Source: Atopsyche davidsoni (lineage: Eukaryota > Arthropoda > Insecta > Trichoptera > Hydrobiosidae). From it: a DNA stretch of 64,000 nt. Both the position numbers and the translations under genes were made by a program. The stretch is taken from contig JAILWY010000009.1 in NCBI GenBank assembly GCA_022113835.1, positions 18,018,001 to 18,082,000 on the forward strand. The letters are read 5' to 3'. Below are positions 51,946-62,170 of the stretch, one piece after another. Position 1 is the first letter of the stretch. Every line of letters begins with the position of its first letter. The notes under the pieces are model-generated. The model searched no databases and was not told where the DNA came from. It worked only from the letters and a program-made list of their open reading frames with translations.

Positions 51946-52191
51946 GTGATGATCATAAGGACCTTACAAACCCTTATGAGTGGAAAAGCAACGCGCGTAG
52001 AAACCACGTCCGCGTGCGTGAAGATACGACCACGGTTTGGCGTATTCTGTGCTAACATCGCGTCAGGTGACGTAAATATCGTGGGAGGTATTATATACCT
52101 CAGTGAATATACCGCCGCGAGTTCGGAAGTATATTGTGACGGATTGTCACGCAGTTTTAAATTACCGACCCCTGTGTCGGCTCAAAAGTGA
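51946..52191 (+). CDS. Short open frame in the R/U5 part of the 5' LTR (81 codons)
   Basis: An ATG-ATG start at 51946, about 130 nt after the predicted RNA start, opens 81 codons (MMIIRTLQTLMSG...PVSAQK). An identical copy lies at 56457-56702. In the RNA it would precede the gag-like frame by some 370 nt and could act as an upstream ORF. No domain is recognised, and it may be fortuitous. Confidence 0.25.
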   Translation: MMIIRTLQTLMSGKATRVETTSACVKIRPRFGVFCANIASGDVNIVGGIIYLSEYTAASSEVYCDGLSRSFKLPTPVSAQK

Positions 52192-52246
52192 AGTAAAAGT
52201 GTTAAATGTAACATGTCTGGAAATCATATATTGTAATCAAGTTTAT

Positions 52247-52263
52247 AATAAAGTTTAAATAAA
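52247..52263 (+). terminator. LTR polyadenylation signals
   Basis: Two AATAAA hexamers at 52247-52252 and 52258-52263. The 3' LTR equivalents are at 56758 and 56769. Confidence 0.6.
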
Positions 52264-52407
52264 AGTTTTATACGAAAGAAGTCTTTGAATCACCTAATAT
52301 ACAGTCCACTGATAGCTTATGAACCTTGGCGAATTTGTAAGCTAAACATCGAAGAAACAGAACGTCTGCCAGTGTCTTGAGAACTATACCTGGTAGCGTC
52401 GTCAATA

Positions 52408-52425
52408 TGGTCCTATCGAATCGGA
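52408..52425 (+). promoter_or_regulatory. Candidate primer-binding site
   Basis: TGGTCCTATCGAATCGGA starts at the first base after the 5' LTR, and TGG pairs with a tRNA CCA end. I could not match the rest to a particular insect tRNA. Confidence 0.6.
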
Positions 52426-52559
52426 TTTATATCGGCAACCTATGGATGCCTGAAGTCACCAACATGGTTCATTCGGAAACGGATTCATAACCAGAAATAT
52501 ATGGATCTTTGAAGTGAATCGGAAACCAGGATCAGAAACAGTGATCCTCTGAAGCCAAG

Positions 52560-54644
52560 ATGGCAGTGCAAATTGAATTAAACGCACTCTTAGAAATGGT
52601 ATACAAAATGTTACCACCGGCGACAGCACGAACAGCTGTCGACTGGAATTTACCAACTTTCAGTGGGAAAACCTCAGATTGGTTGACTTTTAAAGCAGCC
52701 TATGAAGAATCATCGAAATTCTTTGAATTTACTCCACGCGAGAATACTTCTCGATTGCGAACGTGTTTGACAGGAGCAGCGAGAGATTCAGTTGTCTATC
52801 TGTTATCTGCTTGTTGTGATCCGTCAGTAATACTGAAAACCCTAGAACGAAGATTTGGGAACCCACACGCGCTTGTGGCAGACCGAATAGAAAAAGAAAG
52901 AAAAAAGGCAAAAATTCAGGAAGAAAAGGCAAAAATCCAGCAAGAAAGAATAAAAATTATTCTTGAATATGAACAAGAAAAGGCAAAAATCGACCAAGAA
53001 AGAATAAAAATTATTCTTAAATATGAACAAGAAAAGGCAAAAATCGACCAAGAAAGAATAAAAATCATTCTTGAATATGAACAAGAAAAGGCAAAAATCC
53101 AACAAGAAAAGGCAAAAATCCAGCAAGAAAAGGCAAAAATTAACGAAGAACTTGTAGAAAAGAGACGGCAGCTAAAGCTAGCACTTCGCGAAGCAGAGCT
53201 TGAAGAATTACAAACTGAGAGCGCTCTTCGAGAAAGTACAATAACAAAAATCTCGTCAAAGGAGGAGACAATACAATCTCGCTCCTGCAAAATTGAAAGG
53301 ACGAGTGAAATTGCGGAATGCTTAATGATTCCGCACAAGCCGCTGCTAGATGTGCAGACGGCCCGAAGCGTCTCGGCGCCGCCCATATCTGTGTGCCGTG
53401 ACGTAATGAAAAATATCTCGACAGCTGAGGAGTTGCCGCTGATGCCGCAACCTCAAGAAGGTAGCTGGTCGAGTGAAATTGCGGAATGCTTGAAGATTCC
53501 GCCCAAGCCGCTGCAAGAGGTGCAGACGGCCCGAAGCGTCCCGGCGCAGCACAAACCAGTGCGCCGCGACGACATAATGAATAAAATCTCGACAGCCGAG
53601 GAGTTGCCGCTGATGCCGCATCCTCGAGAAAGTGGCTGGTCGAGTGAAATTGCGGAAAGCTTGAAGATTCCGCCCATGCCTTTGCATGCCGTGCAAATGG
53701 TCCGAAGCGTCCTGACGCCGCACGAACTCGCGGGTCGGGGCGCGGCCACTGACGTCACGCCAGCCGGAGAGCCGCCGCCTGCGCCTCTTCAAGCTGTGCG
53801 GGCAACCCGAGGGGTCCTGACACCGCACAAACTAGCGGGTCAGGGCGCTCCTACTGATAACATCGTGCCAGCCGAAGTGTCACTGCCTACGACACCGCTC
53901 AAAACAGCGCGACGCGAAATCACCATCGCAGAAATCCCGATGGCTGAAGAACCGCCCCCCACATTGATGCAAACGCCGCCCACGCCGCTGCATAAATTAC
54001 AGCCGGCCCGAAGCGTCTCGCCGCCCAGACCCATACGTCGAGACGCCCCAACGAACGACATCTCGACAGCCGAGGAGTTGCCGCTGATGCCGCACCCTCG
54101 AGAAGGTAGCTGGTCGAAAGATGTCACAGAATGCTTAAATATTACGCCCACACCTCTGTATGCTATACAGCCGGTTAAATGCATTCCGACGTCGCCTAAG
54201 ATAGCGCGTCACGTGAATATTATGAAAGAAATCTTGCCCGTGAAGGAGCCATCGCTGATGCCTCACGGTCACGAAACTGACTGGTCGAGCTACCCCATGA
54301 AAGGTGTAGATATTTCGCCCATGACAATGCAAGAATTGCAATTGCTCGTAAATGTTACGAAGCTGCACGAGATCGCGTACGATAAAAACGCATTCAATGA
54401 AATCTCGTTTGAAAATTCATTCGAAGAGTTATTAACAAAAAATAACTGTCGAACAGCTGATGTCGGGTTCAATAGCCCCGACTACTCTTATGTCATATCA
54501 CAGATGAAGAGGCTTAAACCAAATGGCCAGCGCGCACTGCAAACGCGTGCTGAGCCTGGGTATAATGAAATCCCGCAGCCTCAAGACAAACCACCACCGC
54601 TGGTACCTTTATGCCTGCGCCTTGCTTGGCGTCTGCTACATTAA
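52560..54644 (+). CDS. Gag-like protein of the LTR element with coiled-coil and proline-rich repeats
   Basis: 694 codons, ATG at 52560, 152 nt after the 5' LTR. Residues 31-112 (LPTFSGKTSDWLTF, then RLRTCLTGAARD and ERRFGNPHALV) match the DUF1759 region typical of BEL/Pao Gag, which takes part in particle assembly; the domain looks shorter than usual. Residues 113-230 are a highly charged helix: three 18-residue units KAKIxQERIKIILxYEQE (123-176), then three 7-residue KAKIxxE units (177-197). Residues 249-580 hold diverged repeats of about 56 residues (EIAECLKIPPKPL, TARSV, ISTAEELPLMPHPRE, GSWSS), starting near 250, 306 and 363, with degraded copies after that. The tail (580-694) has no known domain. 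No zinc knuckle or enzyme is visible. The stop is not followed by any pol frame. Confidence 0.85.
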   Translation: MAVQIELNALLEMVYKMLPPATARTAVDWNLPTFSGKTSDWLTFKAAYEESSKFFEFTPRENTSRLRTCLTGAARDSVVYLLSACCDPSVILKTLERRFGNPHALVADRIEKERKKAKIQEEKAKIQQERIKIILEYEQEKAKIDQERIKIILKYEQEKAKIDQERIKIILEYEQEKAKIQQEKAKIQQEKAKINEELVEKRRQLKLALREAELEELQTESALRESTITKISSKEETIQSRSCKIERTSEIAECLMIPHKPLLDVQTARSVSAPPISVCRDVMKNISTAEELPLMPQPQEGSWSSEIAECLKIPPKPLQEVQTARSVPAQHKPVRRDDIMNKISTAEELPLMPHPRESGWSSEIAESLKIPPMPLHAVQMVRSVLTPHELAGRGAATDVTPAGEPPPAPLQAVRATRGVLTPHKLAGQGAPTDNIVPAEVSLPTTPLKTARREITIAEIPMAEEPPPTLMQTPPTPLHKLQPARSVSPPRPIRRDAPTNDISTAEELPLMPHPREGSWSKDVTECLNITPTPLYAIQPVKCIPTSPKIARHVNIMKEILPVKEPSLMPHGHETDWSSYPMKGVDISPMTMQELQLLVNVTKLHEIAYDKNAFNEISFENSFEELLTKNNCRTADVGFNSPDYSYVISQMKRLKPNGQRALQTRAEPGYNEIPQPQDKPPPLVPLCLRLAWRLLH
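52926..53150 (+). repeat. In-frame minisatellite encoding the coiled coil
   Basis: Three near-identical 54-bp units followed by three 21-bp units, all sharing a GCAAAAAT core preceded by AAG or AAA and keeping the reading frame. Unit number is likely to vary between copies of the element. Confidence 0.85.
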
Positions 54645-55840
54645 ATTGGTACCGAAAACGAATACAAATTGCGTATCTTAATAAATGTACAATAAGAGCG
54701 CATTGTATCAGAAAAGGGAGATAAGAAAAATCTCGCCTAAAATATAAACAGACCGCACAGCTGTGAGTTGAATAACCTTCAAATATAGGCAATAAAACCA
54801 AAGCCGGTGCGAGTCGCAGATGACAAACCTACATCTGTCATCGGTGACCCCCCGCGCACCCCGCTCCCTCGGGTCGAGTGCCCGACAGCAAGTATAAACA
54901 AAAGAGTCCCGAGCTCCCTGCAACCCGACGCCCGCTAGGCGCGCCCGGGCCCCACCGTCCGGCCGCCTGAGCCGCGCTGTCTGCTCGCCACTCGAGGCCA
55001 GCCAGTACCTCGTCGCCCGGGCCTTGCCTTGCATCGCCGGGCCTTGCCTTGCGTCGCCGCTTGCCTTGCCTTAATGAGTCGAAGCCACTTGAGACTCAGA
55101 GACGGGACCACGGGATCTGTAAACAAATGACCAGGCCCCCCGCGCCCGCACACCCGTGCCTCGCGCGGCCGTAAATAAAATAAAGGTCAGTCGTTAAATA
55201 CGACAAAAAACCTATGCGCGTCGATGACATAGCGCAGCGGACCCGAGTAGGTCCTCATTGTTCTTCCCGCGTCCCGCGCCCTCGACTCGGGCGCGCGGCT
55301 TAAAATCTGAAATGCGTCACTCCAGTTAGTGCCGTCTTCGAGAGTGGAACTGTCAAAGTGATTGACGTTGGCACACATATTTAATGTTGTGTTGCCACCA
55401 AGCATCCCGCTGTCGCAAGCTACCTGCACTCTGCAGTGATGAGTGCACATCACGAGCCCGGCGCCCGCTGAACGCGCCCGGGTCCTGCCACACCGAACGC
55501 GGTTCTGGGCCCCGCCCCGCCCAGACGCGCCGCCCTGAATGCGTCGCCATGAAACCCGCCGCCCTGGACCAGTAGTCCGGGCCATGCTGCCCTGGACATG
55601 CCGCTCCCAAGAGAGGGACGTCACATCCGCCAGAACGAGACAACCGAGAGCGTTCGATTGAATCGAACGCCGCTCCACAACAACGCGCCGTCCGATCGAA
55701 CTCAGAACTTCCCAGAAGAAACTGAAGACATCCTGTGAAGTTCGGACAGTTAGATGATCGTGTTAGAACGTGTGTTACATCGCACATCGTGTTGGCGATT
55801 ATTATTTTGGTAAAAAAGCTATTTTTTACGTGGTAGGGTA
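54645..55840. other. GC-rich 3' internal region of the LTR element
   Basis: About 1.2 kb with no plus-strand gene. From about 54840 to 55700 it is strongly GC- and CpG-rich, in sharp contrast to the rest of the window. Similar blocks recur inside it (CCCGCTAGGCGCGCCCGGG near 54930 and CCCGCTGAACGCGCCCGGG near 55461), as do short GCCTTGCCTTGC repeats near 55020-55070. The polypurine tract before the 3' LTR is weak (GGTAGGG). Minus-strand frames of 108-169 codons cross it but look like by-products of base composition. Confidence 0.6.
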
Positions 55841-56918
55841 TGTTACCAACCCGATGAGACAATAGATTATTTTAAGTTTGAATTTAATCTAGATGTTATT
55901 TACTATTGTTGAATAAAATGGCGCCCGCCAGACCGGCGCTGGTTTTTAAGTTTAAACTAGTTTAACGAGCCGACCAGGGTCCTATCCCTCTGTAATAATG
56001 AATTGTTGGGATACAGCTTCCTATAAAAATAAGATTTAGTTGACTTTTAGAATTACTTGTTACTGATTTATATTTGAAAGTAGGTATAGAAATCATTACT
56101 TCGCGAAGTTATTTCCTTTGATTTTAAACCTCGCGCTTGTTTAAATACTAGATTTCTTTGTGTAATCCGATAACCAGGAAACTAAAGTATATTTTACGAT
56201 TGTGAGCACAGTTAATAAATAATTAGTTGATTGCCAAATTTTAATATGTTTTGAGTGCGTAATCTTCTAAAAATACTTTTCTTTGTTCTGAAACCGTATA
56301 AAGACCAGTGAGAGCCCCCAAAGGGCCAGTGTGTGTTCGACGAGTGTTCGAAGTGTCTTCATGGGGTAACTATGCCCGGAGACAGCACTCCGGTGAGACG
56401 TAAATTGCGATCTTATCGTTAATATCCGGCGAGGTTATGAAAGGTTCATTCCCGCTGTGATGATCATAAGGACCTTACAAACCCTTATGAGTGGAAAAGC
56501 AACGCGCGTAGAAACCACGTCCGCGTGCGTGAAGATACGACCACGGTTTGGCGTATTCTGTGCTAACATCGCGTCAGGTGACGTAAATATCGTGGGAGGT
56601 ATTATATACCTCAGTGAATATACCGCCGCGAGTTCGGAAGTATATTGTGACGGATTGTCACGCAGTTTTAAATTACCGACCCCTGTGTCGGCTCAAAAGT
56701 GAAGTAAAAGTGTTAAATGTAACATGTCTGGAAATCATATATTGTAATCAAGTTTATAATAAAGTTTAAATAAATGTTTTATACGAAAGAAGTCTTTGAA
56801 TCACCTAATATACAGTCCACTGATAGCTTATGAACCTTGGCGAATTTGTAAGCTAAACATCGAAGAAACAGAACGTCTGCCAGTGTCTTGAGAACTATAC
56901 CTGGTAGCGTCGTCAACA
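55841..56918 (+). repeat. 3' long terminal repeat
   Basis: Same 1078 bp as 51330-52407 apart from two substitutions. It ends GTCAACA, keeping the canonical terminal CA. Its 81-codon frame (56457-56702) duplicates that of the 5' LTR. Confidence 0.93.
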
Positions 56919-56923
56919 CTCGT
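56919..56923. other. Target-site duplication, right copy (CTCGT)
   Basis: Matches 51325-51329. Confidence 0.9.
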
Positions 56924-58198
56924 CGTTTGAGGATGGTTAAGATTTCTCTCTTTAATTGTATTAAGTAGTTCATTATATATCAATGATATAATTTTGCAAG
57001 TACGATAATTTAAAAAAAATAAAATAACCAAACTTTATATGTTGAAAAACAACGATTAAATTAAATACTTCGGGTTACTAGGAATCATGTTAACAAAGTA
57101 AAGGTTTACACAACCCATAAGGTACATAGTTGGTAAATATGTATAACTAATTTAATAAAGGATACAGTAATAATTCAAACAGTATTATAAAGTTGGACAT
57201 ATTTAATCCTAACTATCAAAGTCTCAGCACAATAATTAGTAGGGCAATATTCTGATAAACACCGTGGTAGCCAAAGGGGTGCAAGTTTCTCACCACCAAC
57301 TTTTAGGGGGCTGAGAACGGCGAGAAGGCCTCGAATTATCATCCCCTGAGCACTTCCTCAGTTTTAATTTAGGGCTGGAGGCTGTGGTCTTGGAACTTCA
57401 GAACTGCCTGCGGGAAAGACGGGATATTGTATAATAAATAACTAAATGCGGAAACACATAAAGCCTTGTATTTTTTATCAAATTATCTCAGACCCTTAAG
57501 CGCCATACTATTGGTGAACAAAGATGCAGTATTTTTGGATCGATAAATTAAAAAAATATTTAACACAAATATCATACTTTATTTACCCATATAATTAAAT
57601 GAAGTACGGTTTATCCTCATTTTCATGAAACATTAACTTTATTCGATAAAAACTAAATTAAACTTTTGATATTTTTAAAACTTCAGATAGTGGGTGGTAT
57701 GTACTTTAATGAGATAATAACTTACATATAAAATTTTTGAACATATAGACTTTTTGATAATTTTGACAATTTGGTTATAAAGTTTATTATAAAATATTTA
57801 GTCTAACAACTAAAAACCTCGTGTCTTTTTTGTTATTTGTTATATTTAATCGCTATTTTTTATTACGTTTATTTGTATTGAAGTTAATTTAACAAAAATA
57901 CGATTTCACAATTATTTCTTTCATTAAAGTTTTATAAATATATTTTTTAGAAGCTATTGTTACAAACTGTGCAGAGCGAATCAAATAAAGTTCCATCTGG
58001 TCGTAAATTTCAATGCAGGACGGACCTTTCAGAAGGCTCAGTTTAAACTTAATTTCAATTTGCTCTGATGTCGTAACGATTGAGCAGTGGAACGCAAATT
58101 TGTAGCAATCCATTATAGCCAAGAGAAATACACCTGTATTTAAATAAGAACCTCGTTTGAATAAACTGACTTTAAGTAATATTTAATTAAAATTATAT

Positions 58199-58290
58199 CA
58201 ATCGACCCTGGTAGTGAAGTGGCCCTAACTAAGTCCCCCACTTAAAAAATGTAGGTTCGAGACATTGATTCATTAAATTATTTTCACCAA
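58199..58290 (+). repeat. Possible tRNA-derived SINE remnant
   Basis: TGGTAGTGAAGTGG (A-box-like) and, about 40 nt later, AGGTTCGAGAC (B-box-like) have the spacing of an internal pol III promoter. The sequence does not fold as a usable tRNA. Confidence 0.3.
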
Positions 58291-61200
58291 ATTACTCATT
58301 ATATTTTCAGTTTTATTATTTTATAAGTATATATTCACAGATACGACTGCAAATAAATTTTTATTTTTAAATTTAAGTTAGGAGTGAATCAAAGAAATAA
58401 TTTTTTGAAATAAAATGTTATTGTAAAAAAAAATTTGGTTTTTAAGCTTTTATAAAAATGCGCTTATAATTTAATATTTGTATATATTTGAGTTTTTTTT
58501 TTTTGGTGTCTGAGTTGAGAATTTAAGTCAAGAAATAATAACAATTCCTAAAATTTATTACTCCTCCGTGAAATTTATAGGCTTGTTCAGAAAAACAAAT
58601 CATGGTATTAATATACCAAATGTTTTTTTATTGATTAAAAGCAAGGGTAGATGGAAAAACTGAGGTCGTCCAAGCCCTATCTAGTTTACTGGAGGTTAGC
58701 CGATTTTAGGAAGTGAAAATGCTCTCAATTATAGACCTTTTTACAAGGGGTCCACGTCAACGAAAAAAATGAGGATACGTAAGATGTAAATGGAGATCAA
58801 AGATCTTAAAACATAAGCCTTAGGCGTTTTGTAAATATTACATTTTGAAAACGGAGTCCACCAAAGTACTTTCCTAAAGAAGACATATCAATTACTTGAT
58901 TACTTATTGATTTTGATCATCTATTTTCTTGGCAGTCGCATTGGCTCGAATCAAAACTACATTTTTCTTTTACTTTGAAAACTCTACCGTAAACCCTATA
59001 TAGTGAGAAGATTTATATCAGCTATCAAAAACACGTAATTTTTTTGATTATCAAATTTTAAAAGAGACAGAGAAAGCATCTTCGAGAAGCAAAAAAATTG
59101 TCTGTTAAAAAGTTTAAGAACCTCTGCTCTAAAAGCAACGCAGTTTGGACTAACATGCTATGTCATTGGAGTGTTTCTGAAGACCTATGGCCCAGGGCGT
59201 TCTCCGGTGAAATAACAAAGCTGCTCTCTACCTTAGTTCTATAGAGTTAAGAATGGGAGTCTCAGAAATTGGTCGAACAGTTCTCTAGATTTTAATAAAT
59301 GTTACAATTTCACCGAGATTTTAATTAGATTGTGGTAAGATTCAGTTGTTCGTAAGAGCAATAAGGAATAAAAAAGGGATTTTTTATATGTATTGAAAAG
59401 TCAAAATTCAACTTTGACATTTCAATGTTCGTTCACATTTTCACAAAAAAAATTGTTTCCCTACAAATTTGCACAATGGTGAAAGATCCAGTAATAATTC
59501 TGTACTTTATAAATTTACACGAGTAACCAAACAAACCTATCATTACAAGTATCAGAGCAGTGGAAAATACAGACTTTAATTTGGATTTGCAATAAGAGAT
59601 CAATGTATGGATAATTGTCATTTATGCGAAACAAACAGAAAAAATATATTTTTAGTAATATATACGGCTTAAGTTTTGCTGTTTGTTTCTGAAACGTTAT
59701 GGAAAAAAATGAAAAGTGAGAATATATGATTGTGATAAAATAAAATTTGTATAATAGAAGTAATTTTTTAGAATGGAGAATGTGTACTGATTTTATAGAT
59801 GTATCAGTAAAAGCATTTCGTTCATAAAAGTATATCGGAAATAAATTAATGCACGTGGCTTCAGATATATAGACGTTTACTTGAACCAGGAGTTTCCTCG
59901 TTTGATCTTTGACCTGAAAGGGAAATAAAACAAATGTAATAATAAGAATATTGAGTCTTTGTTTCTTCATAGCAAATGATTTTTTTGCTCTGGAGTGAAT
60001 TCATGAAAGAGCTGTAAGCCCCGCACGATATGCAAGGCAGCATATCATGAGCTGAATTGTAACTGTCGACTGAAATTGCTCTATAATTTAGTGCATTAAT
60101 ATTATGTTTTGGAATCAGGGCAGTTCAGGCCCGAAGGCTGATTTGTATGCCAACTAAGCGGGCGAGGGCATACCACTGCAGTTGGTGCTGATACATTTCA
60201 CTGCAGTGGTGGTAATGCAATCGTTGCTCTGAATTAAATTTAATTAAATTTTAAAATACGCAGCATCAAAAAAAAACAAATTAAATAATTTTCGCAATAA
60301 TTATTTTGTAGTACTTCGTCTTGTAAAGATAAATAATATCAAATAGTAAGATAGGCTTTTGATTTTCCTTACTGAAATAGCAAGAGATCTTGCGTGTTGA
60401 ATAGCATGATATAAAAGCCACAAAAAAATTATTTATGGAAAATTAAATGATTCAGATTTCAGATTTAAGTTGGGTTTAAATTTTTAATTGTAACTCTTAA
60501 AAAAAGAAAATTTTTCACATATTAGTATGCCAAGTATTTGTTTATTAACGACTCGATTACTTTTGTAAGAATTTCTTATAGTATTGATTGGTGTTCTCAG
60601 TTTTAGTGTCGATACCTTTTTAGGACGAATCAGAGCTCCCTTAATACCACCGAATCATCATATTGGTACACAAATACCCTGTTTTTTTTTTTTACTGTGC
60701 TAACCAGATTTTTAAATGTGTATCTGACTTGCTTTGAAACTTTTTATGTTGTGTATAGATATAACAATGGTAATCTGAATGAAATACAAATATATTAATT
60801 TGTACGAAATTAAAAAAAACCTTATACCATATGAGCAGGAGCTCACCAATGTAAGGTCAATCAGTAACAACAAAAAACAATATATATATATATATATAAA
60901 AAACAATAACAATAAAAAACAGTCCATCATTAATAATTTCTTTTTAAAAGGCGATGGATAACTCTTAAAGATACCAACAACGTTTTAAATTCATTAGAAG
61001 TATCATATGAAGTAGGTAACAACTAACTTTAAAACTGATTCATTTATTTATGCTATACAGATTTTTGTACCAAATATTAGTTAAAACTTTACAAAACCTG
61101 GAAACTTTGTAAATCAAGTTCGTTTTATACAAATTGTTTTAGATCAAACGTACCTTTGATTTTTAGAGTTATCCAGAGTCAACGATAGCCTTTGAAATTT

Positions 61201-62070
61201 CAAATACAGATAATTTAATTTATATCTGGAAACATTGCTGGGATATTGATACACCATGTGGATGAAAAGATCTCTTATTTCGGGTGTCCTTTAGAGTGGC
61301 TAGTAAAGAGGATTTTGAAGACGAATAAATCTACATTTCCAATAACTCTCGGAGAAAAATCAATCTCAAAAATGTCCTCAACTCGAAAATACTTTTCTAT
61401 CAAGAGGGAAGCTTTAAATGTATGACTCCCGAACACGCCGGTCCAACAAAATATTTCAGCAAGAGAAAAATAACTCCAATATGAATCGTTCGATTCCTGA
61501 ATAAATATGTAAATTCATAATTTTAAATCAAATTCAGAAAAATTCATGAGATTTATTAATATAAAAACTTCGTATATAATGAAGGCTTCAAACTGTCGGA
61601 TATTTCATGAATGAAAAAAGATTATGGAATCTAGATTTTTATTGATATTATTTTATACAACAATTTGTAATAACTGATATTTTAAAGGTCTTGTGGTGCG
61701 ACGGTGAGGCTGCTTATCATACACATACACAATATATACACATACACATATATACAGTATACATATATAGTAAAGAATATTTATTCTCTTTATTTCAGAG
61801 ATTCATAGCTATTTTAAATATTACAGGTCATAATATTTATATCTAGGTTTTTAACGACACCAAAAAAATATTTTAAAAATTTTGACTAAATCATTTTATT
61901 TACATTAAAAAAATATAAATTTTTATGTTAAAATATATAAAAGATAAATAAATATTTATGAAATTAAATACGATTTCAAAATATGACAAAAAATATATGT
62001 TCTTAAATACAACGCCGTACAGAATATGATTTCAGATGTGTTAATGATAAATGTTAAAAACAGCAACCTC

Positions 62071-62115
62071 GAAACCCTCAACACTTGTAATTTATTTACA
62101 AGTGTTGAGGGTTTC
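62071..62115. repeat. Perfect 20-bp inverted repeat, 5-nt spacer
   Basis: GAAACCCTCAACACTTGTAA, five bases, then its exact reverse complement. It lies just before a degraded family 1 copy. Confidence 0.85.
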
Positions 62116-62121
62116 ATTTAT

Positions 62122-62170
62122 TTATTTATTTTTCGTCAAACTTTTTACGTTGACATTATCGAACTGAGTT
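62122..62170 (+). repeat. Degraded copy of dispersed repeat family 1
   Basis: CGTCAAACTTTTTACGTTGA followed by CATTATCGAACTGAGT resembles CGCCAACCTTTCACGTTGGC followed by ATTATCAAACAGAGT at 20317-20351. Confidence 0.5.

Larger units (their letters stand above)
51330..52407 (+). repeat. 5' long terminal repeat
   Basis: Begins TGTTACCAAC and ends GTCAATA; the primer-binding site follows directly. TATAAA and an initiator at 51786-51819 divide it into U3 (about 487 nt) and R/U5. Tandem AATAAA signals lie at 52247 and 52258. The terminal CA is TA here (T at 52406 against C in the 3' copy). Confidence 0.93.
51330..56918 (+). mobile_element. Non-autonomous BEL/Pao-type LTR retrotransposon, recent insertion
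   Basis: A complete 5589-bp element with 1078-bp direct LTRs, a 5-bp target duplication and 3433 bp of internal DNA. The LTRs start TGTTACC and end ATA (5') or ACA (3'); reading both through, I found two substitutions (52264/56775 and 52406/56917), so the insertion is young. The only large frame (52560-54644) starts with a BEL/Pao gag-type domain. No CCHC knuckle, A17 protease, reverse transcriptase, RNase H or integrase is visible, so mobilisation would need enzymes supplied in trans. The 3' internal third is GC-rich and non-coding on the plus strand. Confidence 0.92.

Noticed and set aside
52842..54368. Several antisense frames opposite the gag-like gene
   Set aside because: They mirror the repeated, biased codons of the plus-strand gene; none has a domain or a start context.
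54708..55862. Minus-strand frames of 108-169 codons in the GC-rich block
   Set aside because: Stop codons are rare by chance in GC-rich DNA. The peptides are Arg/Gly/Ala-rich, overlap each other in different frames and match nothing known.
59515..59970. 151-codon minus-strand frame
   Set aside because: AT-rich composition with long Phe/Ile/Leu/Lys runs, no motif, no splice or promoter context.
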